Shown here in pieces: positions 23,633-34,731 of a stretch of DNA of 39,685 nt. The notes below the pieces were generated by a model. That model saw only the letters and a program-made list of their open reading frames with translations. It ran no database searches and was not told where the DNA came from. The stretch comes from Rhizobium sp. L43. GTDB lineage: Bacteria > Pseudomonadota > Alphaproteobacteria > Rhizobiales > Rhizobiaceae. Each line of letters opens with the position of its first letter. The stretch's first letter is position 1. The stretch is taken from contig NZ_NWSQ01000003.1 in the NCBI RefSeq assembly GCF_002531725.1, positions 1-39,685 on the forward strand, given 5' to 3'. The translations under genes were made by a program, and so were the position numbers.

Positions 23633-23659
23633 TTAGCAGCCACTCCAGGCGAGTGCTAA
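23633..23659. promoter_or_regulatory. CIRCE element (HrcA operator) of groESL
   Basis: TTAGCAGCC (23633-23641), nine bases, then GAGTGCTAA (23651-23659). The right arm is a perfect half-site of the CIRCE consensus TTAGCACTC-N9-GAGTGCTAA and the left arm matches at seven of nine positions. It sits about 150 bases upstream of groES. HrcA repressor should bind here and release on heat shock. hrcA is not in this window. The 23530-23807 gap otherwise holds only the leader. Confidence 0.9.
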
Positions 23660-23807
23660 TTTTTTTCGCCACCCCCCTTGAAATGGAAAAACCGCAAAAC
23701 CAGATCATTTCGCGCAAAACGCTCGACAGAGGTTTGCACCCGCCCGGACCGGTCATCCGGTCCGGCCAGGGAACAACGTCATTATTGTTTGTCCATTGGA
23801 GGAAAAC

Positions 23808-24122
23808 ATGTCGTTCCGACCGCTTCATGATCGCATTCTCGTCCGCCGGGTCGATTCCGAGGAAAAGACCAAGGGCGGCATCATCATCCCTGATACCGCC
23901 AAGGAAAAGCCGCAGGAAGGCGAGGTTATCGCCGTCGGCCCCGGCGCGCGCAACGATGCAGGCCAGATCCAGCCGCTCGACGTCAAGCCCGGCGATCGCA
24001 TCTTGTTCGGCAAATGGTCCGGCACCGAGATCAAGATCAACGGTGAAGACCTGCTGATCATGAAGGAAAGCGATGTCATGGGCATCATCGAGGCCCAAGC
24101 CGCCGAAAAGATCGCCGCCTGA
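23808..24122 (+). CDS. groES: GroES co-chaperonin
   Basis: A 104-residue Hsp10 that caps the GroEL cage during ATP-driven folding in the cytoplasm. It starts [15 protein letters not shown], contains the mobile loop [21 protein letters not shown] that docks on GroEL, and the roof loop [16 protein letters not shown] precedes the ATG; an in-frame ATG at 23796 overlaps this ribosome site and is not used. It is followed after 51 bases by groEL. Rhizobia carry several groESL copies; this one has a CIRCE operator and is thus likely HrcA-controlled. Confidence 0.97.
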   Translation: MSFRPLHDRILVRRVDSEEKTKGGIIIPDTAKEKPQEGEVIAVGPGARNDAGQIQPLDVKPGDRILFGKWSGTEIKINGEDLLIMKESDVMGIIEAQAAEKIAA

Positions 24123-24140
24123 GGCGTTCTCAGCGCATAG

Positions 24141-25802
<1,662 letters not shown>

Positions 25803-25813
25803 GCGATCGCTCG

Positions 25814-25838
25814 GCCCGCCCTGCTCTTAAGGGCGGGC
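25814..25838 (+). terminator. Hairpin terminator after groEL
   Basis: GCCCGCCCT (25814-25822) pairs perfectly with AGGGCGGGC (25830-25838) around a seven-base loop, 12 bases after the groEL stop. The GC-rich nine-base stem is strong, but no T run follows, so termination may be partial or may serve mRNA stability. Confidence 0.65.
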
Positions 25839-25897
25839 CTCCCCACGCACTATCGAATGAACCAAGTTCCATCGGTCAACATCAGTGGAGCCAAGCT

Positions 25898-26320
25898 ATG
25901 AGAAAGGAAAGCACCAGCAATTCCATACAGCAGGAAGCCACGGCGGCAATCAGCGCTGCGCATCTGCTTTATCCGGCCAAACATTTCGGTCACCCGCGTG
26001 ACGTGCTCACCGCCGCCGACATCGGCAATGACGAGAAGCGCGCTATTCTCGCGTCATGGGCATCCGATATTTTCGCGATCGATTCCGCACCTGCCCTTCG
26101 CCTTTATCCCGGGGCGGAAAGAGCCGTCTCCTATGACGAGATTCTTGAAGCGCTGAAAACGTTGGACAAGGGCGACCAGCAATCTGGCAACCAAGGTTCG
26201 TCCGCTTCCTCGGCTGCCCACAGGATCCGTCGTCGAAAGCTGCCGCCACGCCGGCTCCCCGGCTTTGGCATGTGCAGCTACCGGAAAGGAGGCCGCAGCC
26301 GACAGGCGTTCGAGATCTAG
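25898..26320 (+). CDS. Conserved rhizobial protein of unknown function
   Basis: A 140-residue soluble protein. Its middle part (FGHPRDVLTAADIGNDEKRAILASWASD, here cited by the core KRAILASWASD) resembles a small family common in Rhizobiales, often near stress genes. I know no function. The last 50 residues are Arg- and Ser-rich (RIRRRKLPPRRLPGFG) and look like a basic, perhaps nucleic-acid-binding, tail. GGAG seven bases upstream supports the ATG. It lies between groEL and the glycosyltransferase, in the same direction, and may belong to the heat-shock transcription unit by read-through. Confidence 0.72.
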   Translation: MRKESTSNSIQQEATAAISAAHLLYPAKHFGHPRDVLTAADIGNDEKRAILASWASDIFAIDSAPALRLYPGAERAVSYDEILEALKTLDKGDQQSGNQGSSASSAAHRIRRRKLPPRRLPGFGMCSYRKGGRSRQAFEI

Positions 26321-26405
26321 TTTCCAGCTGAACTGCCGCGTGCCTCTTTGAGGACGCTGGTTGATTTTTACCGTCGACTCTTGCTCATTCGAGGAGGTTT
26401 TGCCG

Positions 26406-27500
26406 ATGAAGATCGCACAGATCGCACCACTTGCCGAAAGCGTTCCGCCGAAGCTTTATGGAGGAACCGAGCGGATCGTTTCCTATCTGACCGACGAACT
26501 GGTCCGTCAGGGCGAGGAAGTCACCCTCTTTGCCAGCGGCGACTCCGTGACCGACGCCAGACTCCTACCCTGCTCCGACGTCGCGCTGCGGCTCAACCCG
26601 GCCGTCAGGGATCACCTGCCGCATCAGGTCATGATGCTTGAGGAAATCCGCCGTCGGGCGCATGAGTTCGATGTGCTGCACTTTCATATCGATCTCCTGC
26701 ATTTCCCGCTGATCCGGGATTTTGCCGACCGTACGGTGACCACGCTGCATGGGCGACTCGACCTGCCGGACCTCAAGCCTTTCTACAAGGCATTCCCCGA
26801 TATTCCGCTGGTGTCGATCTCCAACGATCAGCGCCGCCCGATGCCGTCGGTCAACTGGGCCGGCACGGTCTATCACGGCCTGCCGATCGACCTGCTGCCC
26901 TTTACGGAAAAGCCAAGGGGCAATTATCTTGCGTTCCTCGGAAGGATATCGCCGGAGAAGCGGCCGGACCGGGCGATCGAAATCGCCGCGAAGGTCGGCA
27001 TGCCGCTGAAGATCGCCGCCAAGATCGATAATGCCGACAAGACCTATTGGCAAACCATGATCGAGCCGATGGTGAAGAACCATCCGTATGTGGAATTCAT
27101 CGGCGAAATCAATGAACAACAGAAAGCTGACTTCCTCGGAAATGCAGGCGCTCTGCTCTTCCCGATCGACTGGCCGGAGCCCTTCGGGCTGGTGATGATC
27201 GAGGCTATGGCCTGCGGCACGCCGGTGATCGCTTTCGGCTGTGGCTCGGTCCCGGAGGTCATTGACAACGGCATCTCCGGCATCCTGGTCGACAGCGTCA
27301 CCGAGGCGGCCGAAAACGTCGAATGGGCACTCCGCCTCGATCGGCGCAAGGTGCGTGCCGCGTTTGAAAAGCGCTTCACCGCACAACGAATGGCGTGCGA
27401 TTATCTCGACATCTATCGCAACCTGCCGGACGTTCGCATCAAAGCCGCGCCGATCCGCCGGTCGAATGGTCAAGCGCTCGGCCTGCAGGCTGTCGCCTGA
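26406..27500 (+). CDS. GT4-family glycosyltransferase
   Basis: A 364-residue cytosolic glycosyltransferase with the GT-B fold. The N-terminal loop is PPKLYGGTERIVSYLTDELV, the acceptor-side glycine loop, described by its core YGGTERIV. The C-terminal nucleotide-sugar domain shows FLGRISPEKRPDRAIEIA and the GT4 motif EPFGLVMIEAMACGTPVIAF, cited by its E-x7-E core. Such enzymes retain the anomeric configuration. The start is ATG 26406 with GAGGAGG upstream. It is followed after 15 bases by a debranching-type glucosidase, so both probably act on the same alpha-glucan or glycoside. Donor and acceptor unknown. Confidence 0.9.
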   Translation: MKIAQIAPLAESVPPKLYGGTERIVSYLTDELVRQGEEVTLFASGDSVTDARLLPCSDVALRLNPAVRDHLPHQVMMLEEIRRRAHEFDVLHFHIDLLHFPLIRDFADRTVTTLHGRLDLPDLKPFYKAFPDIPLVSISNDQRRPMPSVNWAGTVYHGLPIDLLPFTEKPRGNYLAFLGRISPEKRPDRAIEIAAKVGMPLKIAAKIDNADKTYWQTMIEPMVKNHPYVEFIGEINEQQKADFLGNAGALLFPIDWPEPFGLVMIEAMACGTPVIAFGCGSVPEVIDNGISGILVDSVTEAAENVEWALRLDRRKVRAAFEKRFTAQRMACDYLDIYRNLPDVRIKAAPIRRSNGQALGLQAVA

Positions 27501-27515
27501 GGCAAGGAGGAGACC

Positions 27516-29726
27516 ATGTCAAACCTGTCTGCGGACAGCAACCCCGCCACAGCATCGTCAGGCCTGGCGGCGCCGGTCGCTCAGTTCTTCATTCCGGCCG
27601 CAGCATCGCTGCAGGAGCGCCGGCCGCGTACCTTGAAGCACGGCGATACTTTCGCCGTCTTCGACCATAATGGCGATGCTCTTTCCGGTCCCGGCAGTCC
27701 GGAAGGCCTTTTCCACAGGGACACCCGTTATCTCTCGCATCTTTACCTAACGATCAACGAACAGCGGCCGATGCTTCTGTCGTCGACGCTGCGGGATGAC
27801 AATGCCACGCTGACCTGCGATCTCACCAATCCTGATCAGTTCGATGAGAAGGGAAGGCTGGTTCTGGGCCATGACGTGATTCATCTGCGCAGATCGCGCT
27901 TTCTCTGGAATGCCTGTTGTTATGAACGGCTGGCCGTGAGGAATTATGACGACCGTCGGCAACATATCCGCATTCAGATCTCTTTCGGGGCCGATTTCGC
28001 CGATCTTTTCGAAGTCCGCGGCACCAAAAGAGCAAGAAGAGGGCGCCATCTTCCCGCCGTCGTGGAACAGGATTGGATCCTGCTTTCCTATATTGGCCTG
28101 GACAATCGCAAGCGGTCGACGCGCCTTTCCTTCATGCCGGAACCGGCCGAGATTCGTAGCGATCTTGTTACTTACGACCTCTACCTGGAGCCGCACGAGA
28201 CCAAATCGCTCTTCATGCAGATCGGCTGCGACCATATCTCCGCCGATCGACTGAGCCGCCTTTCCTTCTTCCTTACCTTGCGGGATGCCCGCCGTGCGTT
28301 GCGCGCCTCCTCCTCGCGCGCGGCGTCAGTCACAACCTCCAATGAGATCTTCAACGAAGTCGCGCGACGCAGCGCCTCTGACCTCTACATGCTGATCACC
28401 GACAAGCCGGAAGGCCCCTATCCTTATGCCGGCATTCCCTGGTTCAGCACCGTTTTCGGCCGCGACGCCCTGATCACGGCGCTTCAGACACTTTGGCTCG
28501 ATCCGGAGATCGCCCGCGGGGTTCTGGGTCATCTTGCGGCCAATCAGGCGACGAACGTCGATCCTGCTTCAGACGCCGAGCCGGGCAAGATCCTGCACGA
28601 AGTGCGTTGCGGCGAAATGGCTGAACTCGGCGAGGTTCCATTCCGGCGTTACTACGGCAGCATCGACTCGACGCCGCTCTTCGTGATGCTGGCCGGCGAC
28701 TATCTTAAACGAACCGGCGATCTTGCGACCATCGACCGTCTCCTGCCGAATCTCGAAGCCGCACTGACATGGATCGACGAATATGGGGATCGTGATGGCG
28801 ACGGCTTCGTCGAATATGGGCGGCTGACGGAGGAAGGACTGATCAACCAGGCGTGGAAAGATAGCCACGATTCGGTCTTCCATGCCGACGGCACGTTGGC
28901 CCGAGGCCCAATCGCGAGCGCCGAAGTCCAGGCCTATGTCTATGGCGCTTGGCAAAGTGCTGCCGAAATCTTCCGGTGGACGGCCAAGCCGGAACGCGCG
29001 GCGAGCTTTCTCGCGCGCGCGGAGGGACTGCGCCGCGCCTTTGACGCGAGCTTCTTCGATGAGGAACTTGGCACATACGTCTTGGCCCTCGACGGGGATA
29101 AACGGCCCTGCCGGGTTCGATCTTCCAATGCCGGCCATGCCCTGTTCACCGGTATTGCTTATGCTGAACGGGTCGCACAGGTGACCCGCACCCTGATGAG
29201 TGCCTCGTCCTTCTGTGGCTGGGGCATCCGCACCATTCCCTCCACGGAAGCGCGTTACAATCCGATGAGCTACCACAATGGCTCGATCTGGCCACACGAC
29301 AATGCCTTGATCGCCAGCGGCCTTGCCCGCTATGGCTACCGCGCCGAAGCCGCGCGGATATTCGAGGGGCTGTTTGCCGCTGCGACCTATATCGACCTGC
29401 GGCGGCTTCCCGAACTCCTCTGCGGCCTGCCACGTCAGCGCGCACGCGGACCGACCTCTTATCCGGTCGCCTGCTCGCCTCAAGCGTGGGCGGCAGCAGC
29501 CCCTTTGTCGCTGCTTCAATCCTGCCTTGGCCTCGACTTCGAGCCGAATAGTTTGCAGATCAGCTTCAGCGTGCCGCGACTTCCTTCTTTCCTCGATGAG
29601 GTGATCTTGCGGCGCCTGCTGATCGGCAATGGCTCGGCTGACGTGGCCATCCGCCGGTCGAGACACCAGGTCGTGGTCGATGTTATCAATCGACAGGGCA
29701 GTGTCAGCGTGCTCACCACGGCCTGA
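27516..29726 (+). CDS. Amylo-alpha-1,6-glucosidase (glycogen-debranching type)
   Basis: A 736-residue enzyme of the bacterial glycogen debranching/AGL type. The N-terminal domain (about 40-240, beginning GDTFAVFDHNGDALSGPG) is the GDE_N_bis kind, and the C-terminal half is an (alpha/alpha)6 barrel. Barrel landmarks are IPWFSTVFGRDALITALQTL, the likely acid region NQAWKDSHDSVFH and SYHNGSIWPHDNALIA. The expected activity is hydrolysis of alpha-1,6 branches or a related alpha-glucosidic link. AAGGAGG precedes the ATG. No glycogen synthase or phosphorylase genes are nearby; the partner is the GT4 enzyme just upstream, so a specialised glucan or glucosyl product is likely. Confidence 0.87.
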   Translation: MSNLSADSNPATASSGLAAPVAQFFIPAAASLQERRPRTLKHGDTFAVFDHNGDALSGPGSPEGLFHRDTRYLSHLYLTINEQRPMLLSSTLRDDNATLTCDLTNPDQFDEKGRLVLGHDVIHLRRSRFLWNACCYERLAVRNYDDRRQHIRIQISFGADFADLFEVRGTKRARRGRHLPAVVEQDWILLSYIGLDNRKRSTRLSFMPEPAEIRSDLVTYDLYLEPHETKSLFMQIGCDHISADRLSRLSFFLTLRDARRALRASSSRAASVTTSNEIFNEVARRSASDLYMLITDKPEGPYPYAGIPWFSTVFGRDALITALQTLWLDPEIARGVLGHLAANQATNVDPASDAEPGKILHEVRCGEMAELGEVPFRRYYGSIDSTPLFVMLAGDYLKRTGDLATIDRLLPNLEAALTWIDEYGDRDGDGFVEYGRLTEEGLINQAWKDSHDSVFHADGTLARGPIASAEVQAYVYGAWQSAAEIFRWTAKPERAASFLARAEGLRRAFDASFFDEELGTYVLALDGDKRPCRVRSSNAGHALFTGIAYAERVAQVTRTLMSASSFCGWGIRTIPSTEARYNPMSYHNGSIWPHDNALIASGLARYGYRAEAARIFEGLFAAATYIDLRRLPELLCGLPRQRARGPTSYPVACSPQAWAAAAPLSLLQSCLGLDFEPNSLQISFSVPRLPSFLDEVILRRLLIGNGSADVAIRRSRHQVVVDVINRQGSVSVLTTA

Positions 29727-29764
29727 TGAAGGACGGTGCAGCGAAGGCGGGTTAACCGCCTTTT

Positions 29765-29986
29765 CTATTCCGGTTCCTCTTCGTCCGACCTCAGCAGGTC
29801 AACAAGCGCAGCAACCCTGCCGGTCGGTAGATGCCGGCCTTCACTCATCAGGGCCTCGTCGTTGTTGGCCCATGCAAACGCCTCGGCAAGCTCGGCTTGG
29901 GTTGCACCTGTCGCGATGATCTCGGCCACAAGCGTTTTGTCGGCGGGCCCAAGGACGGCGACGACGTCGCCTGAAGTCATTGTCAT
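29765..29986 (-). CDS. Small conserved acidic protein, unknown function
   Basis: A protein of about 73 residues with the pattern GPADKTLVAEIIATGATQAELAEAFAWAN, cited by its core ADKTLVAEIIATG, and an acidic tail SDEEEPE. The helix LAEAFAWANNDEALM and PTGRVAALVDLL suggest a small helical domain. It resembles short hypothetical proteins of other rhizobia, but I cannot name a family. The start could be ATG 29992 or ATG 29986; the second has better spacing (AGGAG eight bases upstream). It is antiparallel to the debranching enzyme and divergent from hsp20. Confidence 0.68.
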   Translation of the reverse strand: MTMTSGDVVAVLGPADKTLVAEIIATGATQAELAEAFAWANNDEALMSEGRHLPTGRVAALVDLLRSDEEEPE

Positions 29987-30069
29987 AGCCATTGCTCCTA
30001 GCTCAAGCTCCAAAACATATGGTGGCGCCTTAGAAAAGATCAAATTTTTTCGCTGAGAAATCCGATCCT

Positions 30070-30097
30070 CTTGAAACGGTAAACTGCTGAATTATAT
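30070..30097 (+). promoter_or_regulatory. Predicted RpoH (sigma-32) promoter of the hsp20 operon
   Basis: CTTGAAA starts at 30070 and TTATAT lies at 30092-30097, with 18 bases after CTTG. This fits the alphaproteobacterial sigma-32 pattern CTTG-N17/18-CyTATnT apart from the first -10 base. Transcription would begin near 30104, exactly where the ROSE-type leader starts. Confidence 0.6.
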
Positions 30098-30104
30098 CAG
30101 TATT

Positions 30105-30195
30105 GTCGATCGCCGAGCAGGGATCGACAGGTCCAGGAGACGCCTGTGTCGCTCTTGGCGTCTCCTGTATCCATGTTGCTTGTAAGGAGGATATG
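30105..30195 (+). promoter_or_regulatory. ROSE-type RNA thermometer in the hsp20 leader
   Basis: Three hairpins can be drawn. (1) GTCGATC (30105-30111) with GATCGAC (30122-30128). (2) CAGGAGACGCC (30134-30144) with GGCGTCTCCTG (30157-30167), 11 perfect pairs. (3) TATCC (30168-30172) with GGATA (30189-30193), enclosing TTGCT (30176-30180), whose U-U-(G)-C-U pairs with AGGA (30185-30188) of the ribosome site. The bulged G in UUGCU opposite the Shine-Dalgarno is the hallmark of ROSE thermometers, which melt on heating and allow translation of rhizobial small heat-shock genes. Confidence 0.85.
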
Positions 30196-30198
30196 GCT

Positions 30199-30675
30199 AT
30201 GAGGACAAACCTCGATTTCTCTCCACTGTTCCGGTCGAGCGTCGGCTTCGAGCGGATGTTGAACGCACTCGACGCTGCAAGCCGCGCCGAGACAATCGAC
30301 AACTGGCCGCCTTACGATATCGTCAAAACCGGCGAGGACGACTACCGCATTGCCATGGCCGTGGCGGGCTTCTCGCAGGACGAACTGGCGATCATCCAAG
30401 AGCAGAACATGCTCGTCGTCTCAGGGCAGAAGGCGAACGGCGAAGATGTTCAATACCTGCATCGCGGCATTGCTGGTCGGAGCTTCCAGCGTCGGTTCGA
30501 ATTGGCCGACCACGTCAAGGTCCTGGATGCCGGCCTCGTCAACGGTCTGCTGACCATCGACCTCAAGCGTGAAATTCCTGAAGAGATGAAGCCGCGCCAG
30601 ATCGAGATCGGAACTGGAAATGCAATGCCGAAGGCCGAGACCAAGCAGATCGAGGCCGAGACGCAGGCAGCCTGA
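30199..30675 (+). CDS. Hsp20 small heat-shock protein, IbpA-like (first copy)
   Basis: A 158-residue small heat-shock chaperone that holds unfolding proteins in the cytoplasm. It begins MRTNLDFSPLFRSSVGFERM, the typical start of the rhizobial class A group. The alpha-crystallin domain (about 38-125) runs from PPYDIVKTGEDDYRIAMAVAG to VNGLLTIDLKREIP, cited by the conserved GLLTIDL. The C-terminal tail is hydrophilic. ATG 30199 is eight bases from AAGGAGG; ATG 30193 is only two bases from it, hence rejected. The leader is a ROSE thermometer. The second hsp20 begins 41 bases after the stop. Confidence 0.94.
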   Translation: MRTNLDFSPLFRSSVGFERMLNALDAASRAETIDNWPPYDIVKTGEDDYRIAMAVAGFSQDELAIIQEQNMLVVSGQKANGEDVQYLHRGIAGRSFQRRFELADHVKVLDAGLVNGLLTIDLKREIPEEMKPRQIEIGTGNAMPKAETKQIEAETQAA

Positions 30676-30716
30676 GCCGTCAGGAATGCCCAAGAACCAC
30701 CAGAAAGGAGTAAGCC

Positions 30717-31226
30717 ATGAGTGTTCGTGATTTGATTCCTTGGGGCCGCAACAACGGCCACCAGGTTCCGAGTCTCCTCCGCGAGGACGACCATGATCCT
30801 TTCCTGTCGCTCCATCGCGAGGTCAACCGTCTGTTCGACGATGCTTTCCGCAGCTTCGGCTCTGGCCTGCCGTCACTGCGGGGCGCCAGCGGCTTCGGTG
30901 CCGGCTGGCCGAGTGTCGAGATCTCCGACACCGATAAGGATATCAAGGTGACGGCCGAAGTCCCCGGCCTTGAGGAAAAGGACATCGAGGTCATTCTCGA
31001 TGATGGCGTTCTGACGCTGAAGGGTGAAAAGCGTTCGGAGACGGAAGACAAGGAGAAGCAGTTCTCGGAGCGCTACTATGGCCGCTTCGAGCGACGCATC
31101 CCACTCGGGACCGAGGTCAAGGAAGATCAGGTCGACGCGACCTTCAAGAACGGCGTCCTGACCGTCACCTTGCCCAAGAGCGAAAAGGCGCAGTCACAGG
31201 TCAGGCGCATCGCCATCAGAAGCTGA
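30717..31226 (+). CDS. Hsp20 small heat-shock protein (second copy)
   Basis: A 169-residue small heat-shock protein of a different subgroup from its neighbour. The alpha-crystallin domain (about 63-155) includes PSVEISDTDKDIKVTAEVPG, the loop GLEEKDIEVILDDGVLTLKG (cited by core EKDIEV) and FKNGVLTVTLPK. It ends with RRIAIRS, giving the I-x-I tail used in oligomer assembly. AAAGGAG seven bases upstream sets the start. It lies 41 bases after the first hsp20, so it is likely in the same RpoH-driven transcript but without its own thermometer. Two unlike sHsp together may form mixed oligomers. Confidence 0.94.
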   Translation: MSVRDLIPWGRNNGHQVPSLLREDDHDPFLSLHREVNRLFDDAFRSFGSGLPSLRGASGFGAGWPSVEISDTDKDIKVTAEVPGLEEKDIEVILDDGVLTLKGEKRSETEDKEKQFSERYYGRFERRIPLGTEVKEDQVDATFKNGVLTVTLPKSEKAQSQVRRIAIRS

Positions 31227-31356
31227 TCGAAACGAGGGCGGCGGCCGACCACCTGGCGGCCGCGCTACCATGTCATCCATGGTTGCACGGAAATTTCCGT
31301 CGCGCTTAGTCTCCTCATGGCCGCGGGATCGGCAGATGCCGATCGCAGGTTCAGGC

Positions 31357-31770
<414 letters not shown>

Positions 31771-31959
31771 GAGGTGCTCCTTTCGCCGAGGGGCGGGTTC
31801 CGTTTCGCGAGAAAATGTGGTGCGCCGCGTTCAGTTCATCAAGTCTCCCGCGGCGCGCCATGAGATTGGCGGCATACCCAATTAGGGGAAGAGGCTTGCT
31901 TTTACATCCGTTAGGAGTTTCCTGTTAGGGTTAATGTTGCGTGCATTGGAGAATCACTG

Positions 31960-32175
31960 GTGTTTGAAACAGCAATCGTCCTGCTCTACGGCCTTGTGGC
32001 CGTGGCCGCCATGGCGGTCACGCTGTTGGAAGGCTGGGCCAATCATCAAGGTTTGACGCTCCATCGTCTCGCCGGGCTCCTCGCTTGCCTGCTCTGGCCG
32101 CTGACGCTTCTGGTCTTCATCCTGCACGGTTGCATCGCCCGGCTGCTGACGCGTCTTTCCAGATCGACGGCCTGA
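31960..32175 (+). CDS. Small hypothetical membrane protein
   Basis: A possible 71-residue protein with two hydrophobic helices (about 3-23 and 37-59), a short polar linker (GWANHQGLTLHRL) and a basic tail (ARLLTRLSRSTA). The start is GTG at 31960 with TTGGAG nine bases upstream. I know no family. The pattern of two helices plus a positive C-terminus fits a small inner-membrane protein. It lies in front of the Mrp antiporter operon in the same direction, but 188 bases separate them, so cotranscription is unsure. Confidence 0.55.
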   Translation: MFETAIVLLYGLVAVAAMAVTLLEGWANHQGLTLHRLAGLLACLLWPLTLLVFILHGCIARLLTRLSRSTA

Positions 32176-32363
32176 TCGGCTTTGAACATCGCCATGCAGT
32201 GCGGCCTGCGGCCGAAATCACTTGAGACGCTCCCCCGTTTCGCCTAAGCCAGAAGACAGGCCGGTTTTCTACGGCTTTTCGTCTGTTGCCTTTACAGCAC
32301 CGCGGGCCTTGTCGGACGTGCAAAGGACTGTAATATTTTGAATTATGCAGTAGAGGAGGGGAC

Positions 32364-34727
32364 ATGGCCGATGTCACGGCTCTGACATTTCTGGCCCTGT
32401 GTCTGCCGCTCGCCGGCGCTCTTGCTGCTCCCTTCGTCATCCGCATCTTCGGCGCAAACGGCGCCTGGCTCCTGGCGATCGCTCCCTTGCTCGCCTTTCT
32501 GCATTTCCTGCGGTTCATTCCTGAGATCGCACGCGGCGAGGTCGTCACCGGCGGCTATTCCTGGGTGCCGAGCTACCATCTCTCTTTCTCCTGGTTCCTC
32601 GATGGCCTGTCGCTGGCTTTCGCCCTGCTGATCACCGGCATCGGCACCATGATCGTGCTTTATGCCGCCGGCTACCTCAAAGGACACAAGGATCAGGGCC
32701 GCTTCTTCTCCTTCATCTTCCTCTTCATGGGCGCGATGCTCGGCGTCGTCGTTTCCGACAGTTTCCTGATGCTCTTCGTCTTCTGGGAACTGACATCGAT
32801 CACGTCCTTCCTGCTGATCGGCTTCGACCACGAGCGTACAGCGGCTCGCCGCGCCGCCCTGCAGGCGCTTGTTGTGACCGGCGGGGGAGGGCTCTGCCTG
32901 TTGGCCGGTCTGCTGCTGCTCTGGAACATCTCGGGCGTCACTGAGATGTCGCGGCTCATGGGAGCGGGCGATATCGTGCGCGAAAGCCCGCTCTATCTCG
33001 CTGCCCTCATCCTGGTCCTGGGCGGCGCCTTCACCAAGTCGGCGCAATTTCCCTTCCATTTCTGGCTGCCGAACGCCATGGAGGCGCCGACGCCGGTTTC
33101 CGCCTATCTGCATTCGGCGACGATGGTGAAGGCGGGCGTCTATCTGCTGATGCGGCTCAATCCCGTCATGGGGGCAACGCCTGCCTGGGAAATCCTGCTG
33201 CCCTTCTTCGGCGGGCTGACGCTGGTGGTCGGCACCGCGCTCGCCATCCGCCAGACCGACCTGAAGCTCAAGCTTGCCTATACCACCGTCTCCTCGCTCG
33301 GCCTGCTCGTCATGCTGATCGGCTTCGGCTCTGACCATGCGGTGGAGGCGGCGGCGCTCTATCTGGTGGGGCATTCCCTCTTCAAGGGCGCGCTCTTCAT
33401 GGTCGCCGGCATCATCGATCACGAGACCGGCACGCGCGATATTACCAGGCTGCGTGGCCTGATGCGGGCGATGCCGCTCACCTGGATGATCGCACTTGCG
33501 GCGGCCTTCTCGATGGCCGGCCTGCCGCCCTTCTTCGGCTTCCTCGCCAAGGAGGAGATCTATACGGCGCTCGTCGGCGGCGATGTCCGCGCGATTACTT
33601 TCGCCGCCATAACCGTCTTCGGCAATGCGCTGATGTTTGCGGTCGCCTTCGCGGTGGCGCTTAAACCCTTCCTCGGCCAACCGGTGGAGACGCCGAAACC
33701 TCCGCACGAAGCGCCCGTCCTGCTTTGGCTCGGCCCGGCCGTTCTCGCCGTCCTCGGCTTGCTCGCGGCGATCTTTTCCGGCTTCACCCATACCGTCCTG
33801 TCCTCGCCGATCGCATCCGCCATCCGCCAGACACCCGTCGAAATCGACATTTCGCTGACGCCGCATATCGGCCTGCCCTTGGCGCTCTCCGCCCTGACCG
33901 TGCTGCTCGGTATCGGCGTCTACTGGCAGCTGGCGCGCGCCCGTTTCCTGATGGCCGTTTTCCTGCGCGCGGCCGGACCTGGGCCGGACCATGGCTTTGA
34001 TGTCGCTATATCTGGTCTTGTCCGCTTTTCCGGCCGCCTCATGCGTGTGCTCCAACCGGGGCGGCTCGAAATCTATGTCACCTGCACCTTCCTCTGCGTT
34101 GCCGCCATCCTCATCGTCCCGCTCGTCGTCTACGGCGAACTGCCGCGTTTTCCGGCCTGGCCGGCCGATGTCAGGCCGCATGAATGGGCAGTCTTCCTGA
34201 TCGCCGCCTTCGGCCTTGCCGCGGTGCTCGTCGCCCGCGACCGGCTGACGGCGATCGTCTCGCTCGGCATCCAGGGTTTCGCCGTCGCCATCATCTTCCT
34301 GCTGTTCGGCGCGCCGGATCTCTCCTTCACCCAGTTCATGGTCGAAACCCTGTCGGTGGTCATCCTCGCCCTCGTCATGACCAGGCTTCGCCTGTCGCCC
34401 GCCGACCGGCGCCCGCTCGGCCGCAAGCTCTTCGACGGCGCGCTGGCGCTTGGTTGCGGCCTCGGCTTTGCACTTCTGCTGATGCGGGCGACGGAGGCGC
34501 CGTTCAACGACGCGCTGACCACCTTCTTCAACACCTATTCCAAATCGATCGCCCACGGCGCCAATGTCGTCAACGTCATCATCGTCGATTTCCGCGGCAC
34601 CGACACGCTCGGCGAAATCGCCGTCGTCGCCGTCACCGGCCTTGCCATCCTGGCGCTGATCCGCATCCGCGCCGGCAGCGAGCGCAGGCTGGCCGCCAAT
34701 GATCCCGCGGCAGAGGCGGAGGGCTGA
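32364..34727 (+). CDS. mrpA: Mrp/Pha antiporter subunit A
   Basis: The 787-residue largest subunit of the seven-gene cation/proton antiporter, homologous to complex I subunit NuoL. The proton-channel core shows the helix-5 glutamate in [17 protein letters not shown] and the helix-7 lysine in [16 protein letters not shown], followed by [17 protein letters not shown]. The C-terminal 250 residues hold the MbhD/MbhE-like part ([16 protein letters not shown], cited by core DLSFTQ). It is separate from MrpB, so this is the group 1 arrangement, as in Sinorhizobium Pha2, and not the fused Pha1 type. GAGGAGG precedes the ATG. The complex extrudes Na+ or K+ and keeps internal pH. Confidence 0.95.
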   Translation: MADVTALTFLALCLPLAGALAAPFVIRIFGANGAWLLAIAPLLAFLHFLRFIPEIARGEVVTGGYSWVPSYHLSFSWFLDGLSLAFALLITGIGTMIVLYAAGYLKGHKDQGRFFSFIFLFMGAMLGVVVSDSFLMLFVFWELTSITSFLLIGFDHERTAARRAALQALVVTGGGGLCLLAGLLLLWNISGVTEMSRLMGAGDIVRESPLYLAALILVLGGAFTKSAQFPFHFWLPNAMEAPTPVSAYLHSATMVKAGVYLLMRLNPVMGATPAWEILLPFFGGLTLVVGTALAIRQTDLKLKLAYTTVSSLGLLVMLIGFGSDHAVEAAALYLVGHSLFKGALFMVAGIIDHETGTRDITRLRGLMRAMPLTWMIALAAAFSMAGLPPFFGFLAKEEIYTALVGGDVRAITFAAITVFGNALMFAVAFAVALKPFLGQPVETPKPPHEAPVLLWLGPAVLAVLGLLAAIFSGFTHTVLSSPIASAIRQTPVEIDISLTPHIGLPLALSALTVLLGIGVYWQLARARFLMAVFLRAAGPGPDHGFDVAISGLVRFSGRLMRVLQPGRLEIYVTCTFLCVAAILIVPLVVYGELPRFPAWPADVRPHEWAVFLIAAFGLAAVLVARDRLTAIVSLGIQGFAVAIIFLLFGAPDLSFTQFMVETLSVVILALVMTRLRLSPADRRPLGRKLFDGALALGCGLGFALLLMRATEAPFNDALTTFFNTYSKSIAHGANVVNVIIVDFRGTDTLGEIAVVAVTGLAILALIRIRAGSERRLAANDPAAEAEG

Positions 34728-34731
34728 TCCG

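Noticed and set aside
25814..25838. Possible second CIRCE or operator after groEL
   Set aside because: The palindrome is GC-rich and does not match the CIRCE arms; a terminator-type hairpin fits better.
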